A DNA stretch of 64,000 nt from positions 310,001 through 374,000 of the forward strand of contig NZ_JACIEQ010000001.1 in the NCBI RefSeq assembly GCF_014196965.1. Direction: 5' to 3'. Source of the stretch: Actibacterium naphthalenivorans. GTDB taxonomy: Bacteria > Pseudomonadota > Alphaproteobacteria > Rhodobacterales > Rhodobacteraceae. Positions 1-8,078 of this stretch are shown here, piece by piece. The notes below the pieces were generated by a model. The model was not told the DNA's origin. It saw only the letters and a list, made by a program, of their open reading frames with translations, and did not search any database. Made by a program: the position numbers and the translations under genes. Position 1 is the first letter of the stretch. The number at the start of each line of letters is the position of its first letter.

Positions 1-1
1 G

Positions 2-697
2 CTGCGCGTGGGGCAGAAGATCAAGATCTCGACGCCCAAGAACAATTTTCCGCTGAAGGAAGATGCCGAAAAGTCGATCTTCATCGCGGGGGGCATCGGC
101 ATCACGCCCATGGTGTGCATGCTGACGCGCCTGGCCGAGCTGGGCAAACCGTGGGAGCTGCACTACGGCGCGCGCAGCCGCGCGAACGCGGCGTTTCTGG
201 ACGCCATCGCCGCCATCGCCGACAGCGGCACCGTGATCACCCATTTCGACGATGAAAAGGGCGGCGCGCTGATGGATCTGGCCGCGATCTTCGCGTCGGC
301 CCCGAACGCGCATTTCTATTGCTGCGGCCCCGAGCCGATGCTGGCGGCCTATGAAAAGGCCGGCCGCGCGGTGGATCGCAGCCAGGTGCATGTCGAATAC
401 TTCTCGGCCACCGAAGAGGCCGCTTTGGAAGGCGGATACGAGGTCGTGCTTGAGCAATCGGGCATGGTGCTGGAGATCCCGGCTGGCAAGTCCATCCTGG
501 ATGTGTTGATCGAAAACGGCGTGTCCGTGCCCTTTGCCTGTAACGACGGAGTGTGCGGCACCTGCGAAACCCGCGTGCTGGAAGGCCGCCCCGATCATCG
601 GGATTCCATCCTGACCGACGAGGAGCGCGCCGCCTGTGATACCATGATGGTGTGCTGCTCCGGGTCGAAAACGCCGAGGCTGGTGCTGGATCTCTGA
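2..697 (+). CDS. PDR/VanB-family ferredoxin-NAD(P)H oxidoreductase, 5'-truncated by window edge
   Basis: This is the C-terminal part of a phthalate-dioxygenase-reductase type flavoprotein. It moves electrons from NAD(P)H through FMN and a plant-type 2Fe-2S centre to an oxygenase. The pyridine-nucleotide motif GGIGITPM is visible near residue 30. The C-terminus has the cluster cysteines CNDGVCGTC followed about 30 residues later by MVCCSG. The family is about 310-330 residues long, so the N-terminal FMN-binding barrel lies upstream of base 1, and the GTG at base 8 is internal rather than the start. Its oxygenase partner (Rieske or similar) would be expected further upstream. A hairpin terminator follows. 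Confidence 0.9.
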   Translation: MRVGQKIKISTPKNNFPLKEDAEKSIFIAGGIGITPMVCMLTRLAELGKPWELHYGARSRANAAFLDAIAAIADSGTVITHFDDEKGGALMDLAAIFASAPNAHFYCCGPEPMLAAYEKAGRAVDRSQVHVEYFSATEEAALEGGYEVVLEQSGMVLEIPAGKSILDVLIENGVSVPFACNDGVCGTCETRVLEGRPDHRDSILTDEERAACDTMMVCCSGSKTPRLVLDL

Positions 698-720
698 TCC
701 AAATCCGGGCATGAACATCA

Positions 721-752
721 AAAGGCCGGCGAGCATATGCTCACCGGCCTTT
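721..752. terminator. Bidirectional intrinsic terminator between convergent genes
   Basis: Perfect outer arms AAAGGCCGG and CCGGCCTTT enclose an inner GAGC/GCTC stem with an ATAT loop. T runs on the plus side and A runs on the other side allow use in both directions. It separates the reductase gene ending at 697 from the minus-strand gene ending at 779. Confidence 0.85.
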
Positions 753-778
753 TTCTATGGCAGTTGATCGTCTCGGGC

Positions 779-2086
779 TTAGGACGGCTTCCCCATCAGG
801 GTATTTGCGGCGCGCTCCCCGCTGAGCACGGCGGCCTCCACCCCGGCGTGGGCAAAGTAATCGCCCGCCAGACAGATGCCTTCGGGCATTTCCGCATGCA
901 AAGAATTCAGCGTGCGGTAATGACCGGGTGACGCGATCGACAGGCCACGGCGATAACGGAAAAGCTCGACAAAATCGGGATCGGGGGCCTTTCCGAACAC
1001 CTCGGTCACGGCCGATACGGCCTCGGCCCTGATCTCGTCATCGCTCATGTTGCTCAGCGGGGGGGTGTAGAAATAGACGCCCACGGCCTCGCCTCCGGGC
1101 GGCACGGCATCCGGGTGGCGTCGGCTTTGCAGCACACAGGCGCCCCAGTCGCGCAGCTTGGTCGCGGGCAACGCCACGCTGACAGGGGAATCCGGCCACG
1201 GGTTCTTTTTGTAGCAGACCTGAACATGGGCGTATTCGCTATAGAGGCACTCTTTCAGCTTGGTCTCGGATTCGGCCGGGATCAGCCCGCGCAGCAGCTT
1301 GGCGGCCACGCCCGGCTCGCAGGATACCACGATCTTGTCGACATCGACGCTCTGGCCATTGGCCGTCACACGATAGCCCTGCCCCTGACGGGCAATCGCC
1401 TCGACCGGGCTGGACAGGTGCAGGCTCAGCCCGGTGCTGCCCTCGACCAGCCAATCACTGATCTGACCCATCCCCTTGGGCGGGACGGCCAGCGCAAGCT
1501 TGTAGAACTGCTGGATGATCGTCTTGAACATCGACATCGACAGCCAGTGCAGCGGCACCGCGTAAAGAAACCCCATATAGGGATAAGTGATGTAGTTGGT
1601 GCCCTTCTTGCCCAGCACCCGTTCGGACCACGCCTCGAGCGTGTCGCTTTCATCATCAAATTTCGCCAGCTTTTCCCCGTCGAAACAGTCCCCCGCCCCT
1701 TTGGACAGAAGCTGTTTCAAAACGCCCCAGGCAATGCGAATGCGATCGCCCCAGTTAAAGACCGGCATCTTGAGAAAACTCAGAACCTGATCGAAATCAA
1801 CCGTGTAGCGTTTGCCATCCGCGTCGATGATATGCGTCTTGGCGTCCCAGCCGACAAGCTCGTCGTATTTGCCAAGCTCCTTGATCACCGCATTCGTGCG
1901 CGGATAGATGCCCCCCATGAGAAACAAGGCGCCAGAGCCCAGATTGAATCCCTCTTTTTGCACCTGACTGGTGCGCCCGCCGACGTGGTCCTGCGCTTCG
2001 AACAGATGCACCTCATGCCCCGCTTTGCAGAGTTTGTACGCGGCGGTACAACCGGCTGGCCCGCCCCCGATCACAGCTACCTTCAT
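779..2086 (-). CDS. FAD-dependent amine-oxidase/phytoene-desaturase-like oxidoreductase (1)
   Basis: A 435-residue flavoprotein with an N-terminal dinucleotide-binding fold (VIGGGPAGCTAAY, then an acidic residue in LFEA and the GGRTS motif), typical of the NAD(P)-binding-8/amino-oxidase superfamily. The C-terminal part has the usual FAD-closing segment (ICLAGDYFAHAGVEAA). Such enzymes desaturate or oxidise isoprenoids, porphyrinogens or amines; the substrate cannot be read from sequence. AAGGGAGACTGCC precedes the ATG. It is the last gene of a minus-strand operon behind a second flavoprotein of the same type, a CoA-transferase and an acyl-CoA dehydrogenase, which suggests a catabolic rather than carotenoid role. 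Confidence 0.8.
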   Translation of the reverse strand: MKVAVIGGGPAGCTAAYKLCKAGHEVHLFEAQDHVGGRTSQVQKEGFNLGSGALFLMGGIYPRTNAVIKELGKYDELVGWDAKTHIIDADGKRYTVDFDQVLSFLKMPVFNWGDRIRIAWGVLKQLLSKGAGDCFDGEKLAKFDDESDTLEAWSERVLGKKGTNYITYPYMGFLYAVPLHWLSMSMFKTIIQQFYKLALAVPPKGMGQISDWLVEGSTGLSLHLSSPVEAIARQGQGYRVTANGQSVDVDKIVVSCEPGVAAKLLRGLIPAESETKLKECLYSEYAHVQVCYKKNPWPDSPVSVALPATKLRDWGACVLQSRRHPDAVPPGGEAVGVYFYTPPLSNMSDDEIRAEAVSAVTEVFGKAPDPDFVELFRYRRGLSIASPGHYRTLNSLHAEMPEGICLAGDYFAHAGVEAAVLSGERAANTLMGKPS

Positions 2087-2112
2087 GGCAGTCTCCCTTG
2101 AATTTTACCGGC

Positions 2113-3411
2113 TCAGCCCCTCAACCGGGCCAGTGGATAGGTTTTGAAAATCTGCTCCACCACCAGCCGCGCGGTTTCCGAACAGGATGCGGTGCCGCCT
2201 TGGCCATAGGGTTTGACCCCGTCGCCCACGTTCCACAGATTGGCAACCGGGGTTTCGTTCGGCAGGTCATAACCGGTGATCGCCCGCTGGGCGGGCCAGT
2301 CATGGGCGGTCACGTCGATCGCCTTGACCATGCTGTCGTCGAAGCCGGGGAAATAATCGCGGATATCGTCTAGCAGCAGCTTTTTCTCGGCCGCCTCGTC
2401 GAACGCGCCCGTCGCCGGACGCGGGACCGAGGCCGCGCTGTACAAATACCAACCCGGCGGACAGCGGCGCAGCGAAGGCTCCGAGAAGTTGGCGGCATAC
2501 ACCATGCGCCGGGTCTTGGCGTAGAGCGCCAGCCCCTGAAAGCTTGCCAAAGGCTTTTGCGCCGCGAAATGCACGGTGATGATGGCGGCAGGGTCGGTCT
2601 TGTCCGCGACATCCTGGGCATAGCCCTCGGGGAAGGCATCCGCACCGGACATCTTCACCGTCGCCAGCGGCCCGGCATTGCTGATCGCAAGCTTGGTGGA
2701 CACGCTGACCGCTTCGCCATCACGCGCGATCTCGGCGCCATTGACCCTCTTTTCGTTGTCAAAGGTCAGGCGTTTGACTGTGGCATTCAACCAAACCTCA
2801 CCCCCATTGGCCGTGACCACATCCGCCATCGGCTCCCACACCTTGATGGTGCCCCCGCGCGGCAGGCCGATCTGCTTATAGGCCGACCCTTCGGTGAAAT
2901 AGAGCAAGAATACATCCGCCGGGAACTCGTCAGCGGTGGCTGCGAACATTGCACCGATGACATTGTCGACCAGATCGTGAATCGTCTTGCTGCGGGTAAA
3001 TTTGTTCAGCCACTCACGGGTGGACTGACCAGGCTTCGGGCGAATTGCCGGAATGACCCGGGTCAGAAATTTCAACAGGCCCGGCACCTTATCGCGCGCG
3101 AATGCTGGCAGCCCGCTGTCCATCGCGATTTCGCGCTTGCCCCAGATCAGAGAGGTTTCGGGCTTGGCGATATACAGATCCATCGATTTGCCGATGTGCT
3201 GAAGCGTCAGATCGACCATGCCGCCGCGCTCGATCACCAGCGCCCCGGTGTTGAGCAGGAAGCCGTCCACATCCCGTGTCGACGCCCGCCCGCCGATCCG
3301 GTCCAGCGCCTCGACCACCAGCACCTTGTAACCGGCATGCGCCAGCCGGGCGGCGGCACTTATGCCGCCAGCGCCCGAGCCGATGACGATCGCGTCAAAT
3401 TGGGTTGTCAT
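2113..3411 (-). CDS. FAD-dependent phytoene-desaturase-like oxidoreductase (2)
   Basis: A 432-residue protein with an N-terminal FAD fold (VIGSGAGGISAAARLA, VVEALDRIGGRAST) and a C-terminal FAD segment (LWNVGDGVKPYGQGGT), matching the phytoene dehydrogenase/NAD(P)-binding-8 group. It resembles its downstream neighbour in fold and length but differs clearly in sequence, so the two may form a heteromer or act in succession. A good ribosome site (AAAGGAAGCTT) precedes the ATG. Only 26 bases separate it from the next gene and 9 from the CoA-transferase upstream, so one transcript is likely. No carotenoid synthase or cyclase lies nearby, which argues against a pigment role. Confidence 0.8.
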   Translation of the reverse strand: MTTQFDAIVIGSGAGGISAAARLAHAGYKVLVVEALDRIGGRASTRDVDGFLLNTGALVIERGGMVDLTLQHIGKSMDLYIAKPETSLIWGKREIAMDSGLPAFARDKVPGLLKFLTRVIPAIRPKPGQSTREWLNKFTRSKTIHDLVDNVIGAMFAATADEFPADVFLLYFTEGSAYKQIGLPRGGTIKVWEPMADVVTANGGEVWLNATVKRLTFDNEKRVNGAEIARDGEAVSVSTKLAISNAGPLATVKMSGADAFPEGYAQDVADKTDPAAIITVHFAAQKPLASFQGLALYAKTRRMVYAANFSEPSLRRCPPGWYLYSAASVPRPATGAFDEAAEKKLLLDDIRDYFPGFDDSMVKAIDVTAHDWPAQRAITGYDLPNETPVANLWNVGDGVKPYGQGGTASCSETARLVVEQIFKTYPLARLRG

Positions 3412-3420
3412 AAGCTTCCT

Positions 3421-4578
3421 TTACGTAGATTTCACAAGCGTCGCGTCTACAGAGGCCGCATTGATTTCCCGCTGCAGCCGCGCCCGCGCACCATCCAGCT
3501 CTGGCACCCGGTCACGCGCGCGCACATCGCAACCCGACATCTGGAACGGCGGGTTGAACACCTGATAGCTGGCCCCGGCGTCGCCGATCGTCTGCAACAA
3601 CCCGCGGTCGCCCAGCGCCGGGTCGGCCATGGCCTCGGCCACGGTGCGGTAGCGCGCGCAGGGCACGCCGGCCTCCAACATCAGCCGTTCACAGTCCGCC
3701 GCACTGCGGGTGGCGGTCCAGCCCTCGATATGGCGCATGATCTCGGCCCAGTTGGCCTCGCGCCCTGCCGCGCTGGCAAAGCGTTCATCCGCGATCCAGT
3801 CGGGCCCGCCCAGCAGCACGCCCAGACAGTCAAAGTTCTTCTGGCTCAGCGGCGCGGCAATGACAAAACCATCACTTGCCTTAAGCGGCCCATAGACGTG
3901 GCGCGCGCGCGGCTGTGGGGCCTGTGCCTCCTGGCATTCATAGACCATCATCGACAAGATGCTGTCCATCAGCGCCACGTCGATTTGCTGCCCCGCCCCG
4001 GTTTTCTCGCGCTGATAGAGCGCCGCCTGAACCGCGCCAAAGGCATAGACGCCGGCCATGACGTCGGCCACGAACATGCCGGTGGGCGCGGGGCGGTCCG
4101 CATCGGGCGAGAAGCCCATCAACGCCAGATCATAGCCGCTGGCGGCATGGATCATCGGGGCATAGGCGGGCTGTTTCGCGGCACGCCCCTCTTGCCCGAA
4201 GCCAGAGATCGAACAGAAAATCAGCCGCGGATTGGTCGCGCACAAGGTCTCATAGCCCAGCCCCAGCCGCTCCATCACCCCGGGGCGATAGTTTTCGACC
4301 ACCACATCGGCCGTGGCGATCAGATCGCGTACCAGCGCCAGGTCGTCGGGGTCTTTCAGGTCGGCGGCAAGGCTGTGTTTGCCGCAGTTGAGATGCCCGA
4401 AATAGCGGCTTTTGCCATCCTCCATCGGCGGGCGGCCCCGCATCGTATCGCCGGTGGGTGGCTCGACCTTGATCACCTCGGCACCCATATCGGCGAACAT
4501 CCGGGTACAGAAAGGCCCCGCCATGACCAGCGTGAAATCAATCACGCGCAGCGGGCGGTCGGCGGGTTCGTCCGTCAT
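3421..4578 (-). CDS. Class III (CaiB/BaiF family) acyl-CoA transferase
   Basis: A 385-residue protein with the family's N-terminal signature (VIDFTLVMAGPFCTRMFADMG), the EVIKVEPP segment, and NCGKHSLAADLKDP. The presumed catalytic aspartate is in FVADVMAGVYA near residue 170. Family members move CoA from a donor thioester to a carboxylate through a covalent aspartyl-CoA intermediate. Next to an acyl-CoA dehydrogenase, the likely job is to activate an acid formed in the pathway. The gene sits 13 bases after the dehydrogenase stop and shares its promoter. The acceptor is unknown. Confidence 0.9.
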   Translation of the reverse strand: MTDEPADRPLRVIDFTLVMAGPFCTRMFADMGAEVIKVEPPTGDTMRGRPPMEDGKSRYFGHLNCGKHSLAADLKDPDDLALVRDLIATADVVVENYRPGVMERLGLGYETLCATNPRLIFCSISGFGQEGRAAKQPAYAPMIHAASGYDLALMGFSPDADRPAPTGMFVADVMAGVYAFGAVQAALYQREKTGAGQQIDVALMDSILSMMVYECQEAQAPQPRARHVYGPLKASDGFVIAAPLSQKNFDCLGVLLGGPDWIADERFASAAGREANWAEIMRHIEGWTATRSAADCERLMLEAGVPCARYRTVAEAMADPALGDRGLLQTIGDAGASYQVFNPPFQMSGCDVRARDRVPELDGARARLQREINAASVDATLVKST

Positions 4579-4591
4579 TCCCCCGACCCGC

Positions 4592-5746
4592 TCAATCAGC
4601 CATCATCGCGCGCGAGATGACGATGCGCTGGATCTGGCTGGTGCCCTCGTAGATCTGGGTCACCTTGGCGTCGCGCATCAGCCGCTCGATCCCGGTTTCC
4701 ACCAGATAGCCCGCGCCGCCGAAGACCTGCACGGCATCCGTCGTCACCTTCATCGCCGTGTCGCTGCAAAACGCCTTGGCCACCGAGGCCATTTCGGGCA
4801 GTTGCGCCGTTTCCCCGGCATCGGCCATGGCCGTGACCTTGTAGAGCAGGGCCCGCGCCGCTTCGATCTGGATCCGCATGTCGGCCAGCAGGAAGCCGAC
4901 GCCCTGATGGTGCCCGATCGGCTTGCCGAACTGTACCCGCTCCTTGGCATAGGCCAGCGCCATATCCAGGGCGCCCTGCGCCACACCAAGGGCCGAGGCC
5001 GCGACGGTCGGGCGGTTGTAGTTCAGACAGGTCATGGCGTTCTTGAACCCCCTGCCCTCCTCGCCCACCAACGTATCGGCAGGCACCCGCAGGTCGTCGA
5101 AGAACAGATCGACGCTCTTGATCCCGCGCAGGCCCATCTTCCTGGGGCTCTTGCCAATGGTAAGACCGGGGGTGCCGGATTCAACGATGAAGGTCGAAAT
5201 CCCGTCACCGCCCTTACCCTCGGACGTGCGGGCGTAGATCATGAAATACTTCGCCTTGTCGCCCTTGGTGATATAGGTTTTCTGCCCGTTGATGACCCAG
5301 TCGTCCCCGTCACGCCGGGCAGTTGTCTTGATCCCCGAAACGTCCGAGCCGGTGCCCGGTTCGGTCATCGCCACGGCCGAACAGATCGTGCCGGTGGCGA
5401 CATCGGGCAGGTATTTCTGGCGCTGCTCTTCGGTTCCGAAATGCAGCAGCGGCAGCACGACGGCAAAATCCGAGCTGCCCACCAGATGCGACACCGAGAA
5501 CGAGGCACGGGCGATTTCCTCTTTGGCGACGCAGGTCATGGTCAGGCTGCCGCCGGGGCCGCCATAGGCCTCGGGCACCTGGATCTGCATCAGGCCGAAA
5601 TCCCCCAGCAGCTTCTCGACGTGCTCGGGCATCGCGTCCTCTTCGTCGATTTTCTGGGCGATGGGCGCGAATTCCTTCTGCGCGAGCTTGCGCACCTCGC
5701 TCCGGAACATTTCCAACTCGGCGGTCTGGTCGTGTGAATCAAGCAT
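4592..5746 (-). CDS. Acyl-CoA dehydrogenase
   Basis: A 384-residue FAD enzyme of the short/branched-chain acyl-CoA dehydrogenase type, which introduces an alpha-beta double bond into an acyl-CoA and passes electrons to ETF. The first family signature (AMTEPGTGSDVSG) and the second (QVFGGAGYLVETGIERLMRDA) are intact. The catalytic glutamate is in QIYEGTSQIQ. A strong ribosome site (GGGGAGGAG) precedes the ATG. It is the first gene of a four-gene minus-strand operon whose promoter carries a perfect operator-like inverted repeat, so expression is probably controlled by a neighbouring FadR-type regulator. Confidence 0.93.
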   Translation of the reverse strand: MLDSHDQTAELEMFRSEVRKLAQKEFAPIAQKIDEEDAMPEHVEKLLGDFGLMQIQVPEAYGGPGGSLTMTCVAKEEIARASFSVSHLVGSSDFAVVLPLLHFGTEEQRQKYLPDVATGTICSAVAMTEPGTGSDVSGIKTTARRDGDDWVINGQKTYITKGDKAKYFMIYARTSEGKGGDGISTFIVESGTPGLTIGKSPRKMGLRGIKSVDLFFDDLRVPADTLVGEEGRGFKNAMTCLNYNRPTVAASALGVAQGALDMALAYAKERVQFGKPIGHHQGVGFLLADMRIQIEAARALLYKVTAMADAGETAQLPEMASVAKAFCSDTAMKVTTDAVQVFGGAGYLVETGIERLMRDAKVTQIYEGTSQIQRIVISRAMMAD

Positions 5747-5769
5747 GTGCGCTCCTCCCCTTTAAGAAA

Positions 5770-5798
5770 GGATTAAAGGTACTACCTTTTTGCGTCAA
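5770..5798 (-). promoter_or_regulatory. Predicted sigma70 promoter of the acyl-CoA dehydrogenase operon
   Basis: Reading the minus strand, -35 TTGACG (5793-5798) is 17 bases from -10 TAATCC (5770-5775), about 25 bases above the dehydrogenase start codon. An inverted repeat fills most of the spacer. Confidence 0.55.
5775..5789. promoter_or_regulatory. Operator-like perfect inverted repeat AAAGGTACTACCTTT
   Basis: Seven-base arms AAAGGTA/TACCTTT flank one central base. On the minus strand the core is GGTAGTACC, the same as near 16266 and one base from the site near 6673. Short GT-AC palindromes like this are typical of FadR-subfamily GntR regulators, and two such regulator genes are close by. 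The position between -35 and -10 suggests repression. Confidence 0.65.
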
Positions 5799-5848
5799 GC
5801 GTAAGAAACCCACCCCTCCCTCGGCGCATGCCAGAAAGCGGCCCTCCC

Positions 5849-6571
5849 CTACCAGAGGTTGGTGTGAACCCGTGTCATATGCGCCCGTAACTCGATCTTC
5901 GCGGCCTCAATCTCTCCGGCTTTCAACAGCTTAAGGAAAATCTCACGCGAAGAAATCAGGGTCTGCGCCGACATGTCGGACACGCGATAGCGCAGGAATG
6001 TCTGCACGAGCTCGGTCTGGGAATCGACCGTAAAGATGATCGCGCTGTTCCCGGTGAGCGCCGCCAGCTCATGATAGAAAAGGTATGCGCATTTGATTCT
6101 GTGCGGGATATCTCCCGACAACGTGGCCTTCTTCGTATCTTCGATCACCGCCTCGAGGCCCGAGAAATCCGGTTGCACGCCGTCCTTGAAGGCGTGGTCG
6201 ATGACCATCTCGAGGATCATGATCCGCGCCTCGAACAAATCCTTGAGTGAGATGGCATTGAGCGTGATCAGATCGCTTAGCGCCTGGGTGATCCGGCTTG
6301 CCGCGCCCTCCTGAATGAACGCGCCGCCCTTCACCCCCTTGCGCAGCGCCACGACCCCGGCAATCTCCAGGCTGCGCAATGCTTCGCGCACCACATTGCG
6401 GCTGACGCCAAGCTGCGCGGCCAGATCCCGCTCGGGTGGCAGCTTGTCGCCCGGCGTCAGTTCGCCACGCAACAGCTTTTCGCGCACACGTTCGCACACC
6501 AGTTCAAAGGTCCGGTGGGATTGGACAGGCTTGAACGCGACATCCAGATTGTCTTCTTCTTTTACAGGCAC
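5849..6571 (-). CDS. FadR-subfamily GntR transcriptional regulator (1)
   Basis: A 240-residue regulator. The N-terminal winged helix runs to about residue 85 (PPERDLAAQLGVSRNVVREALRSL) and ends in KGVKGGAFI. A C-terminal all-helical FCD ligand-binding domain follows (LFEARIMILEMVIDHAF, FHELAALTGNSAI). FCD domains usually bind organic acids or metal-carboxylate ligands and release DNA. It lies between the acyl-CoA dehydrogenase operon and a divergent permease; a GGTAGAACC palindrome sits in the divergent gap and a GGTAGTACC one in the dehydrogenase promoter. The second FCD regulator at 8.1-8.8 kb is a close paralogue. Confidence 0.9.
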   Translation of the reverse strand: MPVKEEDNLDVAFKPVQSHRTFELVCERVREKLLRGELTPGDKLPPERDLAAQLGVSRNVVREALRSLEIAGVVALRKGVKGGAFIQEGAASRITQALSDLITLNAISLKDLFEARIMILEMVIDHAFKDGVQPDFSGLEAVIEDTKKATLSGDIPHRIKCAYLFYHELAALTGNSAIIFTVDSQTELVQTFLRYRVSDMSAQTLISSREIFLKLLKAGEIEAAKIELRAHMTRVHTNLW

Positions 6572-6670
6572 AGCGCTGCCCCTTCGGCTCTGTTCACTTC
6601 ATTTCTTACCAAGTCTCCCGGCTCCATTCCAGAACTCAGCCCAAACTTGGCATTGTTCAAATCGCCACAG

Positions 6671-6683
6671 TTGGTAGAACCAA
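6671..6683. promoter_or_regulatory. Operator-like inverted repeat TTGGTAGAACCAA
   Basis: Perfect five-base arms TTGGT/ACCAA flank AGA in the divergent region between regulator 1 and the permease. The core GGTAGAACC differs by one base from the repeats near 5780 and 16266. It lies just above the permease ribosome site, so binding would probably block that gene. Confidence 0.6.
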
Positions 6684-6707
6684 TGCGAAATACCCGGAGT
6701 CCACCGC

Positions 6708-8078
6708 GTGCCCCTGACCACCTTGATATCGGCACTATCCATTTTCGCGGCGGCGGTGCTGTCGCTGTTCGAGATCCTGACGGGCAATCCCCAATGGGCC
6801 GTCGCCGCCATGGCGCTGGTTGCCTTCTATATCCTGCTGGGCCTGCGGAAAACCGGCCTTGCCGCGCGGGTGATGCTGGGGGCGGCTGTCGCGGCCACCG
6901 CCGCATATCTGATCCTCGGCCGGGCGCCGGGCGCGCTGACCGGGGTCGCCAGCCGCGCGGCCTATCTGCCGGCGCTGATCACCGTGCTGCTGCCCCTGCG
7001 CATTTCGGCTATGGGCAGCGCAATGGTCGATCAGGCCGGGCGTTTCGTGGTGCATCAACCCCCGGCCCGTCGCTTTGCGCTGTTGGCCACCGGCGGCCAT
7101 GTCTTCGGTGTTCTCCTGAACATCGGCGGACTCATGCTGTTGTTGCATGTGGCCCTGCGCGGGCCGTTGGGCAACCCGGACGAGCGGGTCGCGCAGATTC
7201 AGATCCGCCGGATCACGAACGCCGTTCTGCGCGGATTTGGCGCGAACATTTTCTGGTCGCCGCTGGGGCTGGGCCTCAACCTGCTGCTGACGCTGGTGCC
7301 GGCGCTGAGCTGGACAGAGTTCCTGCCCTATGGCCTGACCGCGAGCGCCGTTTTCATGAGCCTCGGCTGGATTTTCGACCGGCTGCAAAGTCCCACCGGT
7401 CGCCAGTCGCACCCCAAGGACACCCCCGGGCGCCCTTGGGGATTGCTGGGTTTGCTGGCGGTTCTGGCGGCCATCAGCGGCGGCGCCTCGGCGCTGGAAA
7501 CCGCATTCGGCCTGCCGCTGCGCGGCGCGATCCTGATGATCGTGCCGGTGTTTGCCATCGGCTGGGCCGCGATTGCGCGCCCCACGGGGCTTTCCCCGCA
7601 GCGGGCCATCGCGGCTCTGGGCGTTCAAACCCTGCGACAGGGCCCGGTGGCGGTCAACGAGATCGCCATCATCGCTTCGGCCGGCTATCTCGGCCTGGTG
7701 ATCGCTCTGTTGATCCCGAACGAGGCCGTCGTCCAGTTCGCCCTGCTCACGGGGCTGGAGGGCGCGCGGCTGGCCTGCGTTCTGAGCCTGCTGATTTTCG
7801 TCACATCCATCGCCGGTCTCAACCCGATGATCGCCGCCACCGTCTGCGTCAGCGCCATCGTCTCGGCCCAGATCGCGATCGACCCGCCGCTTCTGCTGCT
7901 CTCGGCACTGACCGGATGGGCCCTGGCGCTGATCGTGTCGCCCGCGACATCGACCGTCGCCATCACGTCGTCGGCGGCGCATCAGACACCGGCCACCATC
8001 GGGCTGCGGTGGAACGGCCTGTTCTGCCTGGGCACGCTGGCCGTGGCGATCATCAGTTTTCTGGTGTTCTGGCCCTAG
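6708..8078 (+). CDS. Polytopic inner-membrane permease, ion-transporter-superfamily-like
   Basis: A 456-residue, very hydrophobic protein with about a dozen predicted membrane segments and few soluble loops. A duplicated layout with mid-membrane motifs GLNPMIAATVCVSA and ATSTVAITSSAA recalls secondary carriers of the IT superfamily (anion or dicarboxylate types), but I cannot place it in a named family. The GTG start is chosen because GGAG lies eight bases upstream and the chain begins with a membrane segment. It diverges from FCD regulator 1, and its stop overlaps the stop of convergent regulator 2 (CTAG, both TAG). Import of a pathway acid, or export of a product, is the likely role. Confidence 0.6.
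   Translation: MPLTTLISALSIFAAAVLSLFEILTGNPQWAVAAMALVAFYILLGLRKTGLAARVMLGAAVAATAAYLILGRAPGALTGVASRAAYLPALITVLLPLRISAMGSAMVDQAGRFVVHQPPARRFALLATGGHVFGVLLNIGGLMLLLHVALRGPLGNPDERVAQIQIRRITNAVLRGFGANIFWSPLGLGLNLLLTLVPALSWTEFLPYGLTASAVFMSLGWIFDRLQSPTGRQSHPKDTPGRPWGLLGLLAVLAAISGGASALETAFGLPLRGAILMIVPVFAIGWAAIARPTGLSPQRAIAALGVQTLRQGPVAVNEIAIIASAGYLGLVIALLIPNEAVVQFALLTGLEGARLACVLSLLIFVTSIAGLNPMIAATVCVSAIVSAQIAIDPPLLLLSALTGWALALIVSPATSTVAITSSAAHQTPATIGLRWNGLFCLGTLAVAIISFLVFWP

Noticed and set aside
779-3411. Carotenoid biosynthesis genes
   Set aside because: Both flavoproteins have the phytoene-desaturase fold, but no phytoene synthase, cyclase or GGPP synthase is present and the operon partners are acyl-CoA enzymes.
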